64,000 bases of DNA from Ignavibacteria bacterium UBA2333 (GTDB lineage Bacteria > Bacteroidota > Ignavibacteria > Kapaibacteriales > Kapaibacteriaceae). The first letter of the stretch is position 1. The number at the start of each line of letters is the position of its first letter. The position numbers and the translations under genes were made by a program. The notes under the pieces were generated by a model that saw only the letters and a list, made by a program, of their open reading frames with translations, made no database searches and was not told the origin of the DNA. Positions 42,601-52,759 of the stretch are shown in pieces. The stretch lies in the NCBI GenBank assembly GCA_002344895.1, contig DDUR01000053.1:49322-113321 (forward strand). The letters are read 5' to 3'.

Positions 42601-45600
42601 TTAATGATGTGCGGTTGGATTGTGCACGCCTTCCCGGATTGCCCGGTGAAGACGCGAACGACGAAGTCGTAACTGTACCGTATACAGAATGAAGTACATG
42701 CACGGAACAACAACAAGCGTGAGGAACGTGGCGAAGCTGAGTCCGAAAACAATTGACCATGCCAGCGGACCCCAGAAGGCGACGGAATCGGAACCCAGGT
42801 GGATTTGAGGACTCCGCAGGTTGATGAGTTCCCAGAAGTTGATGTTCAGACCAACAGCAAGCGGAATCAGACCCAGGATGGTTGCAGCTGCGGTGAGAAC
42901 AACCGGGTTAAAACGAACGGCACCACCCTCGATAATGGCGCGGCGTGTTCGATACCCTTCTTTCTTCAGAACATCGGTGAAGTCCACAAGAACAATACCG
43001 TTACGAACAACGATACCAGCAAGTGCAACAACACCAATTCCCGTAATGGCAATGGAGACTGTCATTTGGAAGATGATGAATCCAAGTAACACACCGATCA
43101 AGGAGAACAACACAGTTGTCATGATCAGGATCGGTTTCGCTACTGAGTTAAACTGTGTGACCATGATGACGAGAATCAACATCAAGGCCACCATCATCGC
43201 AAATCCAAGGAATTCACCGGTTTCCTGTTGGTCTTCTTGTTCACCCGTCAGTTTAATGTCGTACCCTTCCGGGATCTTAAGGCCAGCAACAGCCCGACGA
43301 ATCTGATCGTTTGTCTCGTTCGTGTTAAATCCTTCAAGAACGTTTGAACCAAGTGTTACAACCCGCTTCTGGTTCTTGCGGTTAATACCTCCGAAGGTGG
43401 ACGTGTACTCAACCTTTGCGACAGCCGACATTGGTACTTGTCGGAACTGACCGCTACTCATTTCACGGAACGTTAACGGTAGATTCAGAAGAGCATCGGC
43501 ATTGTGACGCATATCCTCCTTAACACGCAACTGAACAGGATACTCTTCCTCACCGGCACGATACTTTGTTGCCTCAGCACCATAAAGTGAGTTTCGTAGA
43601 GCCATACCAACCTGAACGGTTGAAATCCCTTCGCGATTGGCTTTCTCACGATCTATCACAACGCGAGCTTCCGGCTTGTTTCGAACCAGGTCACTCTTCA
43701 GTCGTTCAATACCACCAATTCGCAGTGAGTCAGTGAGTAATACCTTTACCCGATCCTGAATTGCAACCAGTGTGTCAAGATCATCACCACTGATTTCAAT
43801 ATTGATGGGTTTACCGGTAGGTGGTCCACTTTTTTCCTTGTCGACAACGATTTCCACGCCAGGCAGGTCACGTAATGCATCGCGGAACAACGTGAGGTAC
43901 CGACCCGTAAAGTCACCATGTCGTTTAGAATACTCAACAAAGGCAACTGTAACCTTACCCTTGTGTGGTGTAACTGTGCGATCCGGATTTTGCGGATCAC
44001 CAGCACCAAGACCAACGTTTGAGATCACGGACTTCACCGTTGGATTCTTTGGTCCGATGATCTTCTGGACTCGCTGTTCAACGATTCGTGTGATCGAATC
44101 TGTTACCTCTGCATCCGTACCCTGTGGCGTCTGAATGTAGACGTAGGCATAGTTCGGATCTGAGCTAGGGAAGAAGACGACCTGTGGTCCGGCTACAATC
44201 ATCAAGAAGACCGTGCCGACTAGCATGACGACAACGCCGAGAACGACAAACCATGCTCTATTTCCAGATATGGACCAACGGAGAACCGAACGGTACATAT
44301 TCATGAGAGCAGGCAGCCACTTATCCTGGAATGGTTTAATTACCTTCGGAGTAATCCAGAATCTGTTCAGGAGGAAAAATCCGAGGTTAAACACCGCTAG
44401 AACGGCAATCCACGTCTGGCCCGTGACGATTCCCAGCACTGTGAGTGCGCCGCCGATCAATCCGATAAAGAACAAGCGACGACGGTTCAGAACTCGTGGT
44501 TTACGATCCATGAAGTCGACAGCGAAGACCGGATTAAAGATGTAGGCAACGATCAACGATGCCGTCAGCGTGATGATGAGAACCGACGGTAGATAGACAA
44601 AGAACTCACCAATCAGACCAGGCCAGAACAAGAGCGGGAAGAATGGAGCTAGTGTTGTGAGTGTACCCGCAACTACCGGTGCAAACACCTCTGCCGCTGC
44701 CCACTTCGTAGCCGTCTTGATGTCAATCCCCTCCTTCGTGTGCAGTCGGTGCGTGTTCTCAATCACAACGACTGCGTCGTCTACGATGATACCAATAGAC
44801 AACAGGAAGGCAAACGTCACAACGATGTTAAACGTAAAGTCCAACGACGGCATGACAAGGAAGGCAAGGAAGGCAGAGAGTGGTGTTGCGAGGCCGACAA
44901 AGATGGCGTTCTGCACACCCATAAAGAACATCAACACGATCGTTACCAGGATAAATCCGATGATAATCGAGTTGATCAGATCAGCAAGGTTAATACGCGT
45001 TGCCGTGGACTGATCATTCGTTATGACAATCGTACAGTTCTTCGGAAGCTCAGTCTTCTGATAATCGGCAACAATAGCCTCAATCTGATCGGCGGCATTG
45101 ATGAGGTTCTCTCCAGCCTTCTTTAGTACGGCAAGAGTTACCACTTCCTTACCATCGAGACGAGCAAAAGACTGCTGCTCTTTTCCAGTTTCTACCACGT
45201 CGGCGAGATCACGAACGTATGCGACGTTGCCTTTGCCGCCCTTCACGACAACGTTCTTGATCTGTTCGACATTTGTAAACTCACCGCTTACCTGAAGATT
45301 TCGTCGAACACCATCTGTTACAACGTCACCACCAGACACATTAACATTCTCCGAGCCAATGGCTCGTGAAATGTCGTCCATGGAGAATCCGAGCGCTTGT
45401 AACCGATATGGGTCAACATCTACGCGGATCTCCTTTTCGAGTGCACCGATGATTTCAACGCGTCGAATCTCCTTCAAGGATTCAATTCGATCTTGCAACT
45501 CATCAGCATACGTTTTCAGTACGTCAAGACCGACGTTACCGGCAATGTTGACGTTCATGATCGGAATTTCCGAGAAGTCAACTTCCTGTACCTGAGGTTC

Positions 45601-45993
45601 TTTCGTGAGCGTTGTCGGCAACTCGGATCGGGCGCGGTCAACAGCATCCGTCACACGCTGTTTGGCTACGGTAGGATCAATATCCGTCGTGAACTCGACG
45701 GAGACGATCGATGCATCCTGGATAGACGTGCTGTTTACTTTTTTAACATCGGCAACGGACTTAATCTGCTTCTCGATGGGTCTCGTAATGAGATTCTCTA
45801 CATCGGTTGGCGACGTACCGGCATTAATCGTCGTAACAAGGATTGTTGGAACGACAATATCCGGGAATTGCTCCTTCGGAAGTCTGACATACGTCAACAC
45901 TCCAAGGATCGTGAGAATGACCATCATGACGTAGATCGTCGTCTTGTTCTCGACTGCCCACGCCGTAATGGCGAATGATTTATGATGTTGCAT
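42601..45993 (-). CDS. RND efflux transporter, AcrB/HAE1-like permease
   Basis: An inner-membrane proton-driven efflux pump of 1130 residues with twelve helices and two large periplasmic loops (NVNIAGNVGLDVLKTYADEL in the first). The proton-relay segment GIIVDDAVVVIENTHR in helix 4 carries the paired Asp. GEFFVYLPSVLIITLTASLI and LTAAATILGLIPLAVGLN are typical family stretches. About 75 residues between the halves form an additional two-helix insertion (LNRRRLFFIGLIGGALTVLG), slightly longer than in AcrB. It is the last gene of the tolC-tetR-adaptor-pump operon, 48 bp after the adaptor. Substrates are unknown. Confidence 0.95.
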   Translation of the reverse strand: MQHHKSFAITAWAVENKTTIYVMMVILTILGVLTYVRLPKEQFPDIVVPTILVTTINAGTSPTDVENLITRPIEKQIKSVADVKKVNSTSIQDASIVSVEFTTDIDPTVAKQRVTDAVDRARSELPTTLTKEPQVQEVDFSEIPIMNVNIAGNVGLDVLKTYADELQDRIESLKEIRRVEIIGALEKEIRVDVDPYRLQALGFSMDDISRAIGSENVNVSGGDVVTDGVRRNLQVSGEFTNVEQIKNVVVKGGKGNVAYVRDLADVVETGKEQQSFARLDGKEVVTLAVLKKAGENLINAADQIEAIVADYQKTELPKNCTIVITNDQSTATRINLADLINSIIIGFILVTIVLMFFMGVQNAIFVGLATPLSAFLAFLVMPSLDFTFNIVVTFAFLLSIGIIVDDAVVVIENTHRLHTKEGIDIKTATKWAAAEVFAPVVAGTLTTLAPFFPLLFWPGLIGEFFVYLPSVLIITLTASLIVAYIFNPVFAVDFMDRKPRVLNRRRLFFIGLIGGALTVLGIVTGQTWIAVLAVFNLGFFLLNRFWITPKVIKPFQDKWLPALMNMYRSVLRWSISGNRAWFVVLGVVVMLVGTVFLMIVAGPQVVFFPSSDPNYAYVYIQTPQGTDAEVTDSITRIVEQRVQKIIGPKNPTVKSVISNVGLGAGDPQNPDRTVTPHKGKVTVAFVEYSKRHGDFTGRYLTLFRDALRDLPGVEIVVDKEKSGPPTGKPINIEISGDDLDTLVAIQDRVKVLLTDSLRIGGIERLKSDLVRNKPEARVVIDREKANREGISTVQVGMALRNSLYGAEATKYRAGEEEYPVQLRVKEDMRHNADALLNLPLTFREMSSGQFRQVPMSAVAKVEYTSTFGGINRKNQKRVVTLGSNVLEGFNTNETNDQIRRAVAGLKIPEGYDIKLTGEQEDQQETGEFLGFAMMVALMLILVIMVTQFNSVAKPILIMTTVLFSLIGVLLGFIIFQMTVSIAITGIGVVALAGIVVRNGIVLVDFTDVLKKEGYRTRRAIIEGGAVRFNPVVLTAAATILGLIPLAVGLNINFWELINLRSPQIHLGSDSVAFWGPLAWSIVFGLSFATFLTLVVVPCMYFILYTVQLRLRRSRLHRAIREGVHNPTAHH

Positions 45994-46041
45994 TGTCGTG
46001 TGCGTTGTTCGCTGGTGAGTTCAGGTATTGGTCAATGAGGG

Positions 46042-47205
46042 TTATTGTACGACACTCACACGCTGTCCTTCGGCGACGTCGAGTACACCGCGTACAACAA
46101 CGCGTTCACCCGCCGACAGTCCTGAGACGATTTGAATACTACCGTTACTCGTAAGTCCGGTTTGAACGTCACGCCGACGTACCATACTCTTGTCATCAAC
46201 TGTGTACACGAATGACGTTTCGCCATTACGTTGTACAGCCGCAATTGGCAGACTGATGGTTTTGCGAACTGTCTGATCATTCAGCAGGACGTTACACGTC
46301 ATGTTCGGCCGAATAGATGACGGGAGGCTGCGTAATGGTACCTCCACGCGGAACGTTCGGTTCAGAGGACTGATGTTCTTAGAGACAACGGAGGTCGTTG
46401 TTCGAATCGTATCACCCGTTTCCGTAAAGATGATTGTCACAGGATCGCCTGGTGTTACTGTCGACACGTATGTCTCGCTGAGGTCAACGGCAACACGCAT
46501 GTCGCTCGTGTTGATGATGGTACAGATCGGCATACCCGGCGCAACGTTCTCTCCAAGTTTTGGAATAACGTTGTCGACATATCCCGATACAGGCGCAACG
46601 ATGCGGGACATCGCAAGTTGTTCCTCGAGCTGATCCATTCGCTTTTGAAGTGATTCAAAGGTGTTCTTCGCCTGCAAGTACTGAATCTCGCTTCCGGCCT
46701 TTGCCTCGTAGATCCGCTTCTGCTTTTCGAAGAGAGTCTTTGAAAAATCGAGCTGTGTTTGCAACTCATCAATGCCACGACGCAGAATATCTGCATCAAG
46801 TTCTGCTATGACCTGTCCCTTTGTGACTGACTGACCATTCACGATGTTGAGCTTGATAATCTGACCGGCCGTTTTGGGTGTGACCTGCACCGATGTACGT
46901 GAATCGACAGTACCACGTACGTCGATGATGTGCTCAAAGTCAGCGAGTGTTGTTGTGGCAACCGAAACAGGTTGGACGGCTATGATCGGATCTTTCTCAC
47001 GGAGTTTCGACTCGATCTTGGCAATCCGCTCATCGAGCTCTGAACGTTGTTTGCGTAATGATTCAAGTTGTTTGTCGAGACTTTCTGCGGGAGACGAACC
47101 ACCGCAGGCAACAAGGATGACGGCAAGGGCAGCCGTACTGATGAGGAAAAGGACACTTCGTGTCATGGGAGCAATCCGTTTTATGGTGTTGTTGTTCGAT
47201 TTCAT
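46042..47205 (-). CDS. RND efflux periplasmic adaptor (membrane fusion protein)
   Basis: A 387-residue lipoprotein (lipobox VILVAC). An N-terminal coiled coil (SLDKQLESLRKQRSELDERI) is followed by the biotinyl-lipoyl half motifs TPKTAGQIIKLNIVNGQSV and VAPVSGYVDNVIPKLGE on either side of a helical hairpin, then beta-barrel and membrane-proximal domains. It links the pump to the TolC channel. The start overlaps the tetR stop by 4 bp. Confidence 0.94.
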   Translation of the reverse strand: MKSNNNTIKRIAPMTRSVLFLISTAALAVILVACGGSSPAESLDKQLESLRKQRSELDERIAKIESKLREKDPIIAVQPVSVATTTLADFEHIIDVRGTVDSRTSVQVTPKTAGQIIKLNIVNGQSVTKGQVIAELDADILRRGIDELQTQLDFSKTLFEKQKRIYEAKAGSEIQYLQAKNTFESLQKRMDQLEEQLAMSRIVAPVSGYVDNVIPKLGENVAPGMPICTIINTSDMRVAVDLSETYVSTVTPGDPVTIIFTETGDTIRTTTSVVSKNISPLNRTFRVEVPLRSLPSSIRPNMTCNVLLNDQTVRKTISLPIAAVQRNGETSFVYTVDDKSMVRRRDVQTGLTSNGSIQIVSGLSAGERVVVRGVLDVAEGQRVSVVQ

Positions 47206-47870
47206 GATTTTTTTGATCGTCGGGCTGATTCGACGGGAGCAGTAAGGCCGCGTGCGAACAGGGTAGCTATATCACGAAGGAGTGTTTCTGCATCACCTGT
47301 TTTCCAATCGGGCGGATACATGCCATTCTGAAAGACGATGAGTGCACCTTTCAGGGCAACCATCATCTGGAAGACCACATACGACACGGGTTGTGTTACG
47401 TGAAATGTTCCTGCGTCTACACCTTCCTGAACAATGCCCTCCATGATTTCCATCATGCGCATGTTCTGAGCCTTAAACTGATGCATAGGGAACCCTTCAT
47501 CAGCGCAAGCAAAGACGGCCTGGGACTTCAGGGTTGTCATGACGCGGTAGAAGAACTCATTATCACACGAGAAGCGATAGAAGGCCGTAACACACTCAAC
47601 AAGTTTCTTTTCTGCACCGATTCGTTTGCTCGATACCTTTTCCAATTCAATGAGAAGCCCTTCAAGATCCTCTACCATCAAGGCAACAATGAGTTCATCG
47701 CGGCTTTTGAAGTAGAGGTAGAGTGTTCCCTTTGCGAGTTCGGCTTCCTGAGCAATACGATCCATCGACGCATGTTCGAGTCCGTACGTCATGAACACGT
47801 GCTTGGCCGACTCTAGAATTGTCTGTCGGCGCTGCTCGCGTTCACGTTCTTTCCGCTCGTGTACTCCCAC
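47202..47870 (-). CDS. TetR-family transcriptional regulator of the efflux operon
   Basis: A 222-residue repressor. The N-terminal helix-turn-helix is ILESAKHVFMTYGLEHASMDRIAQEAELAKGTL with the classic LYLYFKSRDELI, and the C-terminal ligand domain is divergent. It is unusual as the second gene of the operon, between tolC and the adaptor, so a repressor would limit its own synthesis together with the pump's. The start is GTG 47870, close behind AAGGAA. No operator could be assigned with confidence. Confidence 0.93.
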   Translation of the reverse strand: MGVHERKEREREQRRQTILESAKHVFMTYGLEHASMDRIAQEAELAKGTLYLYFKSRDELIVALMVEDLEGLLIELEKVSSKRIGAEKKLVECVTAFYRFSCDNEFFYRVMTTLKSQAVFACADEGFPMHQFKAQNMRMMEIMEGIVQEGVDAGTFHVTQPVSYVVFQMMVALKGALIVFQNGMYPPDWKTGDAETLLRDIATLFARGLTAPVESARRSKKS

Positions 47871-47875
47871 GTTCC

Positions 47876-49219
47876 TTAGTTCCTCACCGTCGTGTACTTC
47901 TGATCGACCCTACCGGTAACCTTCTCAACGTCAGCGACGGCAGCCGCATAGTCGTGAAGGGCCTGGATACGATTGACACGAGCACGAGCGAGTGCAGACT
48001 CGGCATCGCTGATCTCCAAAAGGCTTCCTGTCCCTTCAGAATATCGAATACGGGCTATCTCTAGACCACGTTCTGCTTGTCGTACGGTTGACTGTTGAGC
48101 ATCAATTCGCAGGCGAGCTGATTTAACGGTGTTAATGGACATTCGCACCTGGAGGCGCACATAGTCCTTCAGCTGCTGAAGCTGTGTTGATGCTGTCTGA
48201 TGGTCAATGCTGGCTTGTTCGATCTTCGATTGAGACTTCAGTCCGTTAAAGAGATTAACGCTGAAGTTGAGACCAACAAAGGATGTTGTTGCCTGAAGCC
48301 AGTTAGAAAACGTATCTGACTGTCCCTGGTTTTGCCATTGACCGATGAGGGCAAGTGTTGGGAAATAGTCCCCGCGATACACGTCAACGAACTCACGCGA
48401 AACGTTTACTTGTTCCTCAACAGCGATAAGTTCATAGTTGTTTTGAAGCGCGTCAACAAGTGCAGCTTCCTCCGTTGGTGCATCACCTGTTGGTTCAGCA
48501 AACGACCCGATGGGCTCAAGCTCCTCGCTTTGGGGAAGTCCAAGGTGTGCCGTAAGAGCTCCAACAGCATTTGCATACAATGCGTCAGCATCCGTCACAG
48601 CAGGCTTCACGTTGTCGAGAGCTACCTGAACACGGATGAGATCATATTCGGCTACGAGTCCTTCACGAAATAGAGCTTCAATTGTGCGAAGTGTCTCCTC
48701 CGTGTTCGCAAGGGTAGCCCGTGCAATCGTTCCGAGTTCCTTGGCTAACAGTGCACCATAGAACCGTTTTTTCGTTTCTGTCACAGCTTCGGCAATTGCA
48801 GCTGTTAACTGCTTTTCGGCCGCCTCTTCATAAATCTTTGACGCGCCAATTCCCGTAAAGACAGCACTGTTAAAGAGAATCTGTCGAGCCTGTGCCGTGA
48901 CGAAGTACTGGTTATTCAGACCTACACGAATTGGTGTAAGGCCAGCCGATGGATCTTCAAAGTTTGGAATGAAGAAGATCGGCACCTGCGTATTGCGATT
49001 TAACTGCGCCGTCAGGTCAAGTGACGGTAAGGCATTACCAAATGCCTCACGAACTTGTGACTTCGCCTTTTCGACTCCGAGCCGAGCGATCTGCACCTTC
49101 TTGTTTTCGCGAAGTGCGATCGTAATGGCATCGTCGAGCGTGAGCTGACGTGGAGCGGCGACGAGCCCTCCGAGTCCGCTGAGGACCAGGGCAACGACGA
49201 CTCCGAATCGACGGATCAT
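47876..49219 (-). CDS. TolC-like outer membrane efflux protein
   Basis: An outer-membrane channel of 447 residues. The signal peptide MIRRFGVVVALVLSGLGGLVAA precedes two OEP repeats of long alpha-helical coiled coils: RQLTLDDAITIALRENKKVQIARL, then NLFNGLKSQSKIEQASIDHQTA and LEIARIRYSEGTGSLLEISDAE. ATG 49219 is preferred over the longer frame because it starts the signal peptide. It is the first gene of the efflux operon, with a leader of about 70 nt behind its promoter. Confidence 0.94.
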   Translation of the reverse strand: MIRRFGVVVALVLSGLGGLVAAPRQLTLDDAITIALRENKKVQIARLGVEKAKSQVREAFGNALPSLDLTAQLNRNTQVPIFFIPNFEDPSAGLTPIRVGLNNQYFVTAQARQILFNSAVFTGIGASKIYEEAAEKQLTAAIAEAVTETKKRFYGALLAKELGTIARATLANTEETLRTIEALFREGLVAEYDLIRVQVALDNVKPAVTDADALYANAVGALTAHLGLPQSEELEPIGSFAEPTGDAPTEEAALVDALQNNYELIAVEEQVNVSREFVDVYRGDYFPTLALIGQWQNQGQSDTFSNWLQATTSFVGLNFSVNLFNGLKSQSKIEQASIDHQTASTQLQQLKDYVRLQVRMSINTVKSARLRIDAQQSTVRQAERGLEIARIRYSEGTGSLLEISDAESALARARVNRIQALHDYAAAVADVEKVTGRVDQKYTTVRN

Positions 49220-49290
49220 GAAAGGTTCCTGTGAAGGTTTGTGTTGAAGACAGTTGAATTGACGGTAGTTCACGGACTGACTGGCGGTCA

Positions 49291-49320
49291 CAAACTTACT
49301 ACATGTCAGGTTATGCGCAA
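49291..49320 (-). promoter_or_regulatory. efflux operon promoter (TTG-N19-TAAGTTTG)
   Basis: The -33 TTG (49318-49320) and -7 box TAAGTTTG (49291-49298) are separated by 19 bp. The 198-bp gap between the HAD gene and tolC otherwise contains nothing recognisable apart from this promoter and the untranslated leader, where a TetR operator would be expected. Confidence 0.6.
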
Positions 49321-49417
49321 GCGGTCAGAACCGGCGCGTGCAACGAACGGTCTTCAAGAAAGTTTCACGGCTCAGTTATAATCCCATCAGGAGATGGTTC
49401 TACGCCGACAGTTTGTG

Positions 49418-49945
49418 TCAGCCCTGCAGAACAGAGAGTACTTCTGCGAGTGTCGGTACGACGACGTCAGCTATATCAAGCGAATGGTTTCCAACAAGAA
49501 TGGTCAAGACACCAGCAGCCCTCCCTGCCTCGGCATCTGATCGACTGTCTCCCAAAAACCACGTTTGACTGGGATCCAATCTCAGGTCATGTATTGCCTC
49601 AAGGATCATTCCTGGCTGTGGTTTCCTCCTCGGGTCACGAGCCTGTGCTAACGATGTACACACATAAATCGCATTGATCTCCACGCCCGCACGGTGGCGA
49701 AGGACGTGACGCATATGGTCGTGGATCGTCGTAAGGTCTGCCTCCGTCATCAGCCCCTTACCCACCCCTTGCTGATTTGTAATAATGGCTATTGGTCGCT
49801 GTGTTTCTTTCGCCCAACGAAGTATTGGTACAATGTCATCACAGAGCGTAAACTCATCCGTACGCGTTACGTATCCGTCAACAATGCGTTCATTGATGAT
49901 TCCATCACGATCAAGTAGTAAACCCGGGCGAAGGCCGTCAGACAT
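49418..49945 (-). CDS. HAD phosphatase, GmhB-like
   Basis: A 175-residue HAD-IIIA phosphatase. The nucleophile motif is LLLDRDGIINE, then ITNQQGVGKGLMTEADL, RRKPQPGM and FLGDSRSDAEAGRAAG. The pattern follows D-glycero-D-manno-heptose-1,7-bisphosphate 7-phosphatase (GmhB), but the zinc-loop cysteines are mostly absent (only VC in VCTSLAQARD), so the exact substrate is uncertain. The start MSDGLRP (49945) overlaps the glycosyltransferase stop by 8 bp. A GGGGC motif copy ends 16 bp upstream of the ATG. Confidence 0.85.
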   Translation of the reverse strand: MSDGLRPGLLLDRDGIINERIVDGYVTRTDEFTLCDDIVPILRWAKETQRPIAIITNQQGVGKGLMTEADLTTIHDHMRHVLRHRAGVEINAIYVCTSLAQARDPRRKPQPGMILEAIHDLRLDPSQTWFLGDSRSDAEAGRAAGVLTILVGNHSLDIADVVVPTLAEVLSVLQG

Positions 49946-51176
49946 TGGCTGATGATGATACGGGGCGAAGGGGGCGCACTGTCGTGTCCATTGATTCAAC
50001 AAGGCCCGAAAGGACTGTATCAATCTGCCGCTCAACATGTGTCCAGCTATGCGTTTCTTCCATAAGCCGGCGAGCTGCACGAGCTAACGAGGATCGCAGC
50101 TCCGGATTCGAAAGTAACGTTGATACGTGTTGGGCAGCCTCACGGTCATCTGCGGCAACGAGGCAATGTACTCCATGTGTCGCATCGATGCCCTGTAGCC
50201 CCGTTAGTGTAGTCACAACAGCACATCCTGATGCCATTGCCTCCAGAACCTTGTTCTGTATTCCGGAACCACCATGGTGAGGATGGAGGAAGATTGCTGC
50301 CCGGTGAAAGTATGGGACAAGATCGTCAACGTCAGCAGCAATCTGGACATGTTGGCCGGCAAGTGACAGTAGACGTCGCGATGGTTGATGCCCTGCAATG
50401 GTCACCACCGCTTCTTGTACCGGCAACACGTGTGGAAGAATATTCTCGACGATCCTTCGTGCCATGAGCTCGTTTGCCATTACATCGAGTTTACCGGCAA
50501 ACAGAATTCCTGATCGTGTTGTATGATTATCAACAAACGAAAACCGCTCAAGGTCAACACCATTTGTTACAACAGCATATGCATGGTTCGCATTTAACCG
50601 TGTCATAGCTGCCACATCTTGTGCGCTCACAAACGTTGTTACGTCAAAGTCGTCAACAATTCCAGGCTCATACTGCCGCAATTTTATGGTTTCCCACCAT
50701 CGCACGAGTCGTTGTGGAATTGACCGGACAGCATCTGCTGACCTTGTCTGATATTCAACACGACAGTCTTCAGCGATAAGAAGTTTTTTTAGTCCGCGCT
50801 TCTTTCGAAGATATTCTCCGGTGCGCATAAAGAAACTCACACCGATATCGAATTCGATCGAATCAAGAAGATCGTCGACTACTTGCTGGAAATCATCCCG
50901 AGTATAGAACGCGATCTCTAGAGGAAGGTGCGTCCAGACCGACCGCGCCGATGCCAACCCAGCACGAAGTGGTCGAAGTGCTACAGGATGAACATGAACA
51001 CCAAGGCGAGTAATTGCATCAATCTGAGTCTTATCCGGTAGTGTGGCATGGCTGAACGAGACAAGATGTACATCATGATGCTGCGCCAAGTGACGTAACA
51101 AGAAGTACGACTTTACACGATCACCACCGATTAGGGGCCATGGGAAGCGTGGAGTGAGGAACAGAATGCGGCTCAA
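49938..51176 (-). CDS. family 4 glycosyltransferase
   Basis: A 412-residue GT-B glycosyltransferase with the same build as the 30113 gene: LTPRFPWPLIGGDRVKSYFLLRHL at the N-terminus, IAEDCRVEYQTRSADAV, and the C-terminal AIFLHPHHGGSGIQNKVLEAMASGCAVV. It belongs to the sugar-transferase type that sits next to initiating transferases in exopolysaccharide loci. The gene overlaps the WbaP-like gene by 4 bp and the HAD gene by 8 bp. Its last codons carry a GGGGC motif copy read as RPLRPV. Confidence 0.9.
   Translation of the reverse strand: MSRILFLTPRFPWPLIGGDRVKSYFLLRHLAQHHDVHLVSFSHATLPDKTQIDAITRLGVHVHPVALRPLRAGLASARSVWTHLPLEIAFYTRDDFQQVVDDLLDSIEFDIGVSFFMRTGEYLRKKRGLKKLLIAEDCRVEYQTRSADAVRSIPQRLVRWWETIKLRQYEPGIVDDFDVTTFVSAQDVAAMTRLNANHAYAVVTNGVDLERFSFVDNHTTRSGILFAGKLDVMANELMARRIVENILPHVLPVQEAVVTIAGHQPSRRLLSLAGQHVQIAADVDDLVPYFHRAAIFLHPHHGGSGIQNKVLEAMASGCAVVTTLTGLQGIDATHGVHCLVAADDREAAQHVSTLLSNPELRSSLARAARRLMEETHSWTHVERQIDTVLSGLVESMDTTVRPLRPVSSSANV
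49962..49975 (+). repeat. GGGGC-GAAG-GGGGC motif
   Basis: In the last codons of the 49938 glycosyltransferase and 16 bp upstream of the HAD gene start, C-rich on their sense strand. Confidence 0.85.
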
Positions 51177-52747
51177 TACCCTCCCCTTCCAAACACCACG
51201 ACTCCAACGGTGCGGAGAACGATATACAGGTCGAGAAAGAGTGACCAGTTACGAACGTAATAACGGTCAATCTGCATTCGAACACTAAACTCTTCTTCTG
51301 CACGAACGGTTACCTGCCACAAACCCGTTACTCCTGGTCGAACACTCGTATACGAGACAAGATCGACCTCGGGAATCTCGTAACCATACTGGTCAATCTC
51401 TGAAGGCAGGATGGGCCGCGGTCCAACCAGTGTCATATTCCCTTTCACGACGTTCCATAACTGGGGTAATTCATCGAGTGATGTTTTACGCAACCAGCGG
51501 CCAAACGCCGTAATTCGAGGATCACGTTTGAGCTTATGAAAACGCTGAAACTCCTCGCGAGCAGCTTCATCACTTTCGAGCAGAGCATCAAGGACCTTCT
51601 CAGCACCGTCCACCATCGTGCGAAACTTATGAATCCTGAAATGGCGACCGCCATATCCAACACGATCTTGATGAAAGAGAACGGGCCCCTTTGACGTTAA
51701 CCGGATAATGAGAGCAATCATGGCCATAACAGGTAAGGCCAGGATCAACATCGGTATAGAGAGTGTGAGGTCGAACAATCGTTTCTTAAACCGAATTGTC
51801 GGCTGTTGTAAACGATGTTCAATGTCCGCTGACATAAGGACCTCGGAACTACCATTCGATATCCACATAACCTGCGGTGGAAGGAGTTCGCTCATCAATG
51901 TAATATGGGATATCCAGCGTCCGAGTCGATCAACTGTATCCTGTAAGGATTCACCTGACGTATGTGGTAGCGCGAGTATACCGTGAGTGATTTCGTAAGA
52001 GCGTGCAAGTACCTCGGCAGACCTAACGCCTCCAATGACCGGCACGCCATGATAGTATCCATAGTCAGCGGCATCTTCGTCTTCTTCAACGATGACAAAC
52101 GGACGTAAACCTATTGACGCGTTACGTCTGAGTGTTTCCACAACGCGCGTAGCAAGATTGCGCTCACCAACGATAAGAACGGGTGTCCCCCACCACGACA
52201 TTCTAGCAAGCACCTTCCGCATCGTCATGCGAACGATTGTCACAAGAGGAATTCCAAACAGCCACGAGAGAACAAGGATTGACCTTGCGTATGGCAGTGT
52301 ACCCTGCGTGAAGAACGTTAGGGCTATCACAGCGCTAAACACGCCTGTGACAGCATAGAATGTAGATCGTAACTCGGCAATCGCACAAATTCCGTAGCCG
52401 GGATAGAGTCCACGCCACACGGATGCAAGTGCGTTTCCGAGAACAATTCCAACGATGACGTTTGTCCAGGCTGTCCAATCCACTGCTGGTGCCATAAAAG
52501 CCGCACGTACAGCGATTGACCCTGTAATCACAAGGACCAACACGACGGCATCGGACAATGCTAACGCCAGCGAAGCTCGTATGCGACTGTTTCGCACACG
52601 ACCACGCGCTCCACCCCTGAGCGATTCACCGCGAACGGTATCGCTGAGTTCCTGTAAGGAGGGTGGTGTCATCCTCGGGCTTCCCCTTTCCTCACCGTGC
52701 CAATTGTCCCATGCTGTGGTCGAAAGTGGCCTGAAAGATAGGGTCAT
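51173..52747 (-). CDS. WbaP-like polyprenyl-phosphate sugar phosphotransferase
   Basis: Starts a glycan on the lipid carrier by moving a sugar-1-phosphate to undecaprenyl phosphate. The 524-residue protein has four or five N-terminal helices, a Rossmann-like CoA-binding-type domain (VLIVGERNLATRVVETLRR), and the catalytic bacterial sugar transferase domain (KRLFDLTLSIPMLIL; KFRTMVDGAEKVL; LRKTSLDELPQLWNVVKGNMTLVGPRP; GVTGLWQV). It probably works with the Wzz and ligase/polymerase at 34521-37009, although the two clusters are 14 kb apart. It starts 12 bp after the UvrD stop in the same operon. Confidence 0.94.
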   Translation of the reverse strand: MTLSFRPLSTTAWDNWHGEERGSPRMTPPSLQELSDTVRGESLRGGARGRVRNSRIRASLALALSDAVVLVLVITGSIAVRAAFMAPAVDWTAWTNVIVGIVLGNALASVWRGLYPGYGICAIAELRSTFYAVTGVFSAVIALTFFTQGTLPYARSILVLSWLFGIPLVTIVRMTMRKVLARMSWWGTPVLIVGERNLATRVVETLRRNASIGLRPFVIVEEDEDAADYGYYHGVPVIGGVRSAEVLARSYEITHGILALPHTSGESLQDTVDRLGRWISHITLMSELLPPQVMWISNGSSEVLMSADIEHRLQQPTIRFKKRLFDLTLSIPMLILALPVMAMIALIIRLTSKGPVLFHQDRVGYGGRHFRIHKFRTMVDGAEKVLDALLESDEAAREEFQRFHKLKRDPRITAFGRWLRKTSLDELPQLWNVVKGNMTLVGPRPILPSEIDQYGYEIPEVDLVSYTSVRPGVTGLWQVTVRAEEEFSVRMQIDRYYVRNWSLFLDLYIVLRTVGVVVFGRGGY

Positions 52748-52759
52748 TTTACGAAAAGA

